A DNA stretch of 64,000 nt. It comes from Nocardia pseudovaccinii NBRC 100343 (GTDB lineage: Bacteria > Actinomycetota > Actinomycetes > Mycobacteriales > Mycobacteriaceae). Position numbers and translations under genes: made by a program. Below are positions 59,184 to 64,000 of the stretch, in pieces (position 1 is the stretch's first letter; the number at the start of each line of letters is the position of its first letter). The notes beneath the pieces are model-generated. The model searched no databases, had not been told where the DNA came from, and saw nothing but the letters and a program-made list of their open reading frames with translations. The stretch lies in the NCBI RefSeq assembly GCF_001613225.1, contig NZ_BDBY01000193.1:1-64000 (forward strand). The letters run 5' to 3'.

Positions 59184-60353
59184 TCAGGCGACGCCCATCC
59201 ACTTGTCGATCCGGTCGATTGCCCCGGGTGTGAACGCGCAGGTGACGTGGTCGCACGGCAGCAGCGTCAGTGACACGTCCACCCCAGCGCTCTTCCACTG
59301 TTGCTGTAGCGCCTGTGCGCCGGTGACGGGAATCCATTCGTCGAACAGGCCGTGCCACAGGTAGATCGGCATCGTCGGGGTCAGCCCACCGGCCTTGGTT
59401 TCGCGGTAGATCCGCTGGACGACTTCGGTCGGGTACGGGTCGACCTTGGTCAGCGTGCGCAGCGCCACCGGTACGGCGCCGAGCAGGGCGGCATTGGAGC
59501 AGAGGTTCTTGTTCTCCTGCGCGGTCCGCACGCCCAAGTCGTTGAGCAGGTCGAAGGCCTCGGGCGTGGCTCGGGCCACCCCGAGCGCCGCCATCAGATA
59601 CAGCGCCCCGGCGGGCGGTTTCCCGTCCATCGTTTTGCGCAGCAGGCTCAGGTCGGCGGGTGTGCCACCGGCGGCGGCGCCGAGGATCCGCAGTTCGGGG
59701 GCATAGGTGGGCTGCAGCTGCGCGGCCCATACGGTGGCGATCGCGCCGCCGCTGTAGCCGATCATCGTGGTGGGGCTGCCCGCGAGTCCGGCCGCCGGAA
59801 ACTGTAGTGCGGCACGGATTCCGTCGAGCACCTCGCGAGCCTGGGTGGGCCCGTGTGCGTAGGCCATCTTGGGGCCTTGGTAGTCGGTCATCACGACCGC
59901 GTAACCGTGCCCGAGCAGCTGGCGGGTGATGTCGGGAGCCTCGATGGAGACCGAATGGGTCAGCTGGTAGGACGGATTGCATTGCAGTCCGACGCTGTCG
60001 ATGGCGTAGTCATTGCTGACGACGCGGCCGTTCCATGTCTTCGGTTTCATGATCGTGGTGAGCGCGGCGATCGAAGTGCCGTCGGCGGCAGTGGATTTGA
60101 ACCACACCTGCCAGGCAGCGAAGTCGTTGGTGGCGGCCAGCGGCGGCAGAATCTGCACCGATCGCGACGACAGGATCGCGCCGTTGGACAGCCCGTCGGT
60201 ATTGAAATGCTGATCGAGGTAGGCGTCGCCGGTCGGGTCGGGATCGTATTTCGCGTAGTCACCGCTGTCGGCCGCGACCAGGGGCGAGGCCGCGAATATG
60301 GTGAGCGCCAGGGTGGTCGCGACGGAGAGGGCGCGCCACGGCAGCCGAAACAT
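59184..60353 (-). CDS. Secretory lipase family protein
   Basis: 389 aa from ATG 60353 (AAAGGTGA about eight bases upstream). N-terminal signal peptide (ALSVATTLALTIFAASPLVAA). Nucleophile elbow MIGYSGGAIATVWAAQL (GYSGG), later FDEWIPVTGAQALQQQ (Asp) and LLPCDHVTC (His) suit the secretory lipase (LIP, triacylglycerol/fungal lipase-like) fold. It probably hydrolyses lipids outside the cell. Nocardiae carry many such genes. Confidence 0.9.
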   Translation of the reverse strand: MFRLPWRALSVATTLALTIFAASPLVAADSGDYAKYDPDPTGDAYLDQHFNTDGLSNGAILSSRSVQILPPLAATNDFAAWQVWFKSTAADGTSIAALTTIMKPKTWNGRVVSNDYAIDSVGLQCNPSYQLTHSVSIEAPDITRQLLGHGYAVVMTDYQGPKMAYAHGPTQAREVLDGIRAALQFPAAGLAGSPTTMIGYSGGAIATVWAAQLQPTYAPELRILGAAAGGTPADLSLLRKTMDGKPPAGALYLMAALGVARATPEAFDLLNDLGVRTAQENKNLCSNAALLGAVPVALRTLTKVDPYPTEVVQRIYRETKAGGLTPTMPIYLWHGLFDEWIPVTGAQALQQQWKSAGVDVSLTLLPCDHVTCAFTPGAIDRIDKWMGVA

Positions 60354-60531
60354 GAACAAGTCACCTTTCGTTCGACAACGCGCTGACCGGGGACACCGCG
60401 TTGGCCGAGGTTAAACCAACCGGGGCCGCGACACCGCGCATTTCACGATCAACTCCGAAATTCCTCTCGCGCGATAGCGGCTCGCCACGCAATAGCTGTA
60501 CACGTCTGGGACAGTCGCCTACATTGCTGAC

Positions 60532-61257
60532 ATGGACACCATCGAGCTCGACGCACCGGACGGCGCTCTCGAAGCGATCCTGGCCCGCCCGACCGGGGAC
60601 GGTCCGTGGCCCGGAGTCGTGGTGCTGCACGACGGTGTCGGCTTCGGTCCGGATATCCGCAGCAATGTCGAAATGCTCGCCGACTACGGCTATCTCACGA
60701 TCGCCCCGAACCTGTTCGCCAATGGCCGGGTGCGCTGCATCCGGGCGGTGATGCGGTCGCTGATCTTCACCGGCGCCAGCCCCGCGATCCGGGAGATCCT
60801 CGCCGCCCGCGACCGCCTGGTCGTCGATCGCGACTGCACCGGCAAGACGGCGGTCATCGGCTTCTGCATGGGCGGTGGCTTCGCATTGCTCACCGCGCCA
60901 ATGGGTTTCGACGCGGCCGCACCGTTCTATCCGGGCCTCTACGGCGACTACCGCGCCCAACTCGAGGGCGCATGCCCGGTGGTGGCCAGCTATGCCCAGC
61001 TCGATCCCTCACTTCTGGGCGCGGGCCGCAAACTCGATCGTGTGCTGACCGATCTCGGCGTCGAGCACGACATCAAGACCTACCCGGGCACCATGCACGG
61101 CTTCGCCAACGTCTTCGGCATCGACCCGGTCCTGCGGGTCGCCGGTCTCGGCTACGACGCCGAGGCCACCCGCGATGCCTGGCATCGCATCTTCGCGTTC
61201 TTCGACAAGCACCTCACGGATACGCCGGATTCAACTGTGGCGGGCGAATCCGGGTAG
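60532..61257 (+). CDS. Dienelactone hydrolase family protein
   Basis: 241 aa. Alpha/beta hydrolase with the Cys nucleophile in VIGFCMGGGFALL, later VVASYAQLDPSL (Asp region) and PGTMHGFANVFG (His). Substrate unknown; the family hydrolyses dienelactones or other small esters. Followed by a hairpin and a convergent crotonase gene. Confidence 0.92.
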   Translation: MDTIELDAPDGALEAILARPTGDGPWPGVVVLHDGVGFGPDIRSNVEMLADYGYLTIAPNLFANGRVRCIRAVMRSLIFTGASPAIREILAARDRLVVDRDCTGKTAVIGFCMGGGFALLTAPMGFDAAAPFYPGLYGDYRAQLEGACPVVASYAQLDPSLLGAGRKLDRVLTDLGVEHDIKTYPGTMHGFANVFGIDPVLRVAGLGYDAEATRDAWHRIFAFFDKHLTDTPDSTVAGESG

Positions 61258-61262
61258 CGCGG

Positions 61263-61287
61263 CCTCGGGGTATGCCGCACCCCGAGG
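61263..61287. terminator. Hairpin between convergent genes
   Basis: Nine-bp perfect stem CCTCGGGGT/ACCCCGAGG with a seven-base loop, 6 bases after the dienelactone hydrolase gene. Confidence 0.6.
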
Positions 61288-61348
61288 GGCCGACCACGAC
61301 TTCCGCAGCCCTACCGCCCGAGATGACTTCCCGCGAAAACCTCCGCCG

Positions 61349-62131
61349 TCATTCCCCGCGCCACCGCGGCGCACGCTTCTCCGCGAACGCGCGCGGCCCT
61401 TCCAGCGCGTCCTTGCTCGCGAAGATCGGTCCCGCCTCCCGGAAACTCATCTCCCACATCCGCGCATCCCAATCGGAGCCGAATTCGTTGCCGCGGTGCA
61501 TGATTCGCTTGGACGCGCGCACCGACAGCGGCGCGTTGGCAGCGATCGTCTCGGCGAGCTCTATCGCGGTGGGCAGCACCTGATCGGCCGGGACGACCCG
61601 GTTGACCAACCCCCAGTGCGCGGCGGCCGCGGCATCGATCGGCGCTCCGGTGAGCACCATCTCGTGAGCGATCTTGGGTGGGATCTGACGCGGCAGCCGC
61701 AGCACGCCACCCGCGGCGGCGAACAACCCCCGGGTGACCTCGGGCAGTCCGAGTTCGGCATCGGCGCTCATCACCGCGAGATCACACGCCAAGACGATTT
61801 CGGTGCCACCGCCCAGGGCGAATCCGTTGACCGCGGCGATGAGCGGTTTGTCGATGAAATGCTGGACCAGCCCGGCGAATCCGTACTCCGGATGGTCCGG
61901 GTCGTGAATTCCGTTGCCGCGAGCCAGTTGCTTGAGGTCCGCGCCCGCACAGAACGCGCGACCGGCCCCGGTGATCACCGCGGCCCGCAGGTCCCGATCG
62001 GCCGCAACCTCCTCGAGTGCCGCACCGACGGCGATCGAGAGCGCGGAGTTCACCGCGTTCATCGCCTCGGGCCGGTTCAGCGTGATGATCGCGATATGGC
62101 CCTGGCGTTGCAGGACGGCGGCCTCGGTCAT
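61349..62131 (-). CDS. Enoyl-CoA hydratase/isomerase (crotonase) family protein
   Basis: 260 aa. ITLNRPEAMNAVNSALS, GAGRAFCAGADLKQLARG (oxyanion hole), NGFALGGGTEIVLACDLAVMSADAELGLPEVTRGL with Glu at both catalytic positions. It hydrates or isomerises acyl-CoA in beta-oxidation. It is upstream of nothing on this strand; the second crotonase gene (62169-62828) is the preceding one, with a 37-base gap, so one operon is likely. Confidence 0.93.
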   Translation of the reverse strand: MTEAAVLQRQGHIAIITLNRPEAMNAVNSALSIAVGAALEEVAADRDLRAAVITGAGRAFCAGADLKQLARGNGIHDPDHPEYGFAGLVQHFIDKPLIAAVNGFALGGGTEIVLACDLAVMSADAELGLPEVTRGLFAAAGGVLRLPRQIPPKIAHEMVLTGAPIDAAAAAHWGLVNRVVPADQVLPTAIELAETIAANAPLSVRASKRIMHRGNEFGSDWDARMWEMSFREAGPIFASKDALEGPRAFAEKRAPRWRGE

Positions 62132-62168
62132 GTCGGGCTCCGCTGTTGATGTGTGCCGAACCTACCGT

Positions 62169-62828
62169 CTAGGAGCTGGATTCGGTCAGCTTGGCGACGA
62201 CCGGCCCGAACATGGTGTTCTTGATCGCGCCCAGCGTCGCGGGATCCTTACCGCCGAGTGGGGCGAGCATTGCGATGGCGGCGGTGGCGACCGCGGCTTC
62301 GCCCGCGGTGGCGTCGACGATATCCAGCGCTGAGGCATCGATTCCGCCGAAGCGGCGACCGGTGGTCATCGAGGCCACCGCGGCCTTGGGGGGCAGCTTG
62401 GACTGGATCAGCGCGGCCATACCCGGTGTGAAGGGAATGCGGATATCGACCTCGGGCAGACAGAAGAAACCGCGGTCGGCGCGCATCACCCGGTAGTCGT
62501 GGGCGAGGGCGAGCATGGCGCCGGCGCCGAAAGCGTGCCCGGGCAGTGCGGCAGCGGTGGGTATGGGCAGGGTGAGCACGCGGGCGAACAAGGCCTGCAC
62601 CCGGCCGATGTACCACTGGGTGCGGTCACCGTTGGCGACCAGCCAGTCCACGTCGAGGCCGTTGGAGTAGAACTTGCCGCTCGCGGTGGTCACCAGACCG
62701 TGCGCCTCCTCGGCGAGTGCGGTGTCGAGGTGGGCGTCGACCGCGTCGAGAAAGTCTGGGGTGAAACGATTTTCGTCATCACCGAGGTCCAGGACGGCGA
62801 TCTTTTCGTGGTAACTCAGTGTGCTCAT
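62169..62828 (-). CDS. Enoyl-CoA hydratase/isomerase-like protein, short
   Basis: 219 aa. Crotonase fold: DENRFTPDFLDAVDAHL, GKFYSNGLDVDWL (oxyanion hole I), GHAFGAGAMLALAHDYRVMRADRGFFCLPEVDI. Glu in LPEVD is kept, but the other Glu of hydratases is replaced by Met/Leu (GAGAML), so a delta3,delta2-enoyl-CoA isomerase is more likely. Follows the TetR gene by 20 bases and is likely controlled by it. Confidence 0.9.
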   Translation of the reverse strand: MSTLSYHEKIAVLDLGDDENRFTPDFLDAVDAHLDTALAEEAHGLVTTASGKFYSNGLDVDWLVANGDRTQWYIGRVQALFARVLTLPIPTAAALPGHAFGAGAMLALAHDYRVMRADRGFFCLPEVDIRIPFTPGMAALIQSKLPPKAAVASMTTGRRFGGIDASALDIVDATAGEAAVATAAIAMLAPLGGKDPATLGAIKNTMFGPVVAKLTESSS

Positions 62829-62848
62829 GTTGTTCCTTACTTCGGGTG

Positions 62849-63463
62849 TTATTCGGGTGGGCCGACCGCGAGCACCGCGCGCACGGCGGCGCGAAGGTGT
62901 TCGCGGGCAATGGGTTCGGCGATCCGGTCGCGACGCAGCAGGATGCCGGTCGGCAAATCGACGACGCAGGTGGTGATCACATCGACCGCGGCGGCGTCAC
63001 CGCGGCCCCACAGGGCGCGTGCGAGCCGGATGAGCAGTCGCACCAGCGCGTCATCGGTTCCGGCGAGTTCGGCGACGATCTGTTCGGGCAGTTCGTCGCC
63101 GAGCAGTTCGTCACGTGAGACGGTCAGCAGCAGTTTCGAGGAATCCGGGTATCGCCGCGCGAACTCCACCGGCGTCTCGGCGGCGGCCACTACCGCCTCG
63201 AGCGCGCCCGAGGTGTCGTCGTTCGCGGACAGATGCGCCTCGACCGACTCGGTCTGCATCCGCAGAAACCGCCCGGCCGCCCGTAACCAGCTGCGTCCGA
63301 GTAGTTCCGCGCGCGAGCCGAAGGTGTGATAGATCGCGCCGTTGGACACGCCGGTGGCCGCCGCGACGGCCCGGATGGTGACCGCCGCCGGACCCGAGCG
63401 CACCGCCAGCGACTCCGCGGCATCGAGCACGGTGTCGGGGTCGTGGGTCCGTGGGCGGGGCAT
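62849..63463 (-). CDS. TetR family regulator of crotonase operon
   Basis: 204 aa from ATG 63463. HTH AAESLAVRSGPAAVTIRAVAAATGVSNGAIYHTFGSRAELL. Heads the operon with the two crotonases. A perfect palindrome lies 13 to 30 bases before its start. Confidence 0.92.
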   Translation of the reverse strand: MPRPRTHDPDTVLDAAESLAVRSGPAAVTIRAVAAATGVSNGAIYHTFGSRAELLGRSWLRAAGRFLRMQTESVEAHLSANDDTSGALEAVVAAAETPVEFARRYPDSSKLLLTVSRDELLGDELPEQIVAELAGTDDALVRLLIRLARALWGRGDAAAVDVITTCVVDLPTGILLRRDRIAEPIAREHLRAAVRAVLAVGPPE

Positions 63464-63475
63464 GCCACGACTATA

Positions 63476-63493
63476 ACAGAGCAATTGCTCTGT
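63476..63493. promoter_or_regulatory. Perfect 18-bp palindrome, TetR operator
   Basis: ACAGAGCAATTGCTCTGT is its own reverse complement. Its position just upstream of the TetR gene indicates autoregulation and control of the downstream crotonases. Confidence 0.8.
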
Positions 63494-63682
63494 AATGAAG
63501 CGGCAGCATCCCGGCAAACCCCTCTTCCGCTACGCCACTGCATGTTTCGCCCGGTCACGGGTACTTTCACGGCGCGGTTACCGCAATGCGCGGACTTCGT
63601 TACGTTTCGGCGCGACGGACATACGATGAGGTACTGTCTGGTCCTCCCGCCTTGCCCGCACGAACAGAAACGGCGCCTGCGA

Positions 63683-64000
63683 ATGTCACGAGTGGTCACC
63701 AAGGAGCAGTACTTCGACACCGCTCTGGAGGTCTTGGCCGAACTCGGCTTCAAGGGCCTCAATATCGGCGTGCTGTGCCGCCGCCTCGGTGTCACCAGCG
63801 GCTCGTTCTACCATCATTTCGGCAGCTGGCAGGGCTTCGTGGACGCGCTGCTCGAGCATTGGGAGAACCGCCAGGTCATCATCCTGCGCACACTGAAATT
63901 CAACCAGGGCAATCCCGACGACGACATCCGCGCCATGTCCGACCTCGCCGCGGGCCTGCACCACGCCGCCGAGGCCGCGATCCGGGCCTGGGCCGGTAAT
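63683..64000 (+). CDS. TetR family regulator, cut off by window end
   Basis: From ATG 63683 (MSRVVTKEQYFDTALEVLAE) the frame runs to the window end. HTH LGFKGLNIGVLCRRLGVTSGSFYHHFGSWQGFVDALLEHW is clearly TetR. The ligand domain is beyond the edge. No strong ribosome binding site. It is divergent from the crotonase operon and could also be subject to the palindrome. Confidence 0.88.
   Translation, partial: MSRVVTKEQYFDTALEVLAELGFKGLNIGVLCRRLGVTSGSFYHHFGSWQGFVDALLEHWENRQVIILRTLKFNQGNPDDDIRAMSDLAAGLHHAAEAAIRAWAGN

Noticed and set aside
1..64000. CRISPR array or rRNA genes
   Set aside because: No regularly spaced identical repeats of 25-40 bp and no rRNA sequence seen. The 20-bp-phased repeats at 32196 are too short and few.

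Overview
The window looks like a chromosome segment of a Nocardia-type actinomycete. The DNA is GC-rich, mshC (mycothiol synthesis) is present, and there are mycobacterial-type FadD acyl-CoA synthetases, an MmpL transporter and an F420-type oxidoreductase. The right two thirds follow the gene order of the M. tuberculosis Rv2130c-Rv2141c region. Everything here is read from sequence alone; family names come from recognised motifs, not database searches.

Positions 1-22461 are one end of an integrative element. It ends in a large serine recombinase whose last codons lie inside a tRNA-Leu(GAG) gene, and it continues beyond the left edge. A divergent promoter near 16.1-16.5 kb feeds a long minus-strand gene series: DUF4192, several tiny coupled genes, a PAPS-reductase-like gene, a 255-aa protein, a frameshifted adenine methyltransferase, a PP-loop protein, two unknowns, DUF3560, a 30-aa gene and ComM. 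Its plus-strand part carries an ATP-dependent DNA ligase and the recombinase. YraN sits near a second copy of the divergent leader.

The most striking structure is at 7.4-14.1 kb. A single PAPS-reductase-like gene is cut into three collinear pieces by two insertions in the opposite orientation. The larger (about 4.07 kb, 5-bp direct repeats TGTGC) carries a complete ABC three-component (ABC-3C) conflict system: nuclease-like effector, middle component and DUF3732 ATPase. The smaller (about 1.67 kb, 6-bp direct repeats CTCGTG and short inverted ends GACGA) carries one 374-aa gene with an RNxxxH motif typical of HEPN ribonucleases. Neither insert encodes a transposase, so they look like non-autonomous defence-cargo elements.

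Positions 22.6-64 kb are chromosomal. The Rv2130c-Rv2141c block (M20 peptidase, PEBP, pyrD, DUF5703, lppL, uppP, phosphatase, DUF3090, SCO1664 family, mshC) is interrupted by lineage-specific inserts. One, at 28-34.6 kb, is unusual: two divergent GTP cyclohydrolase II paralogues, two PfkB-fold proteins that both lack the catalytic Asp, three tandem small paralogues (the first frameshifted), and three 8-bp repeats phased exactly 20 bp apart. Another carries an Mtb12-like lipoprotein, MmpL, an iron-box-controlled hmuTUV haem uptake operon and an aldo/keto reductase lacking two tetrad residues.

From 51 kb onward come a metallo-beta-lactamase-fold protein, a TetR/CYP136-like P450/ferredoxin/FadD group with a dyad operator, an rRNA/protein-type methyltransferase, a secretory lipase, a dienelactone hydrolase, two crotonases and two TetR regulators, the last running off the right edge.
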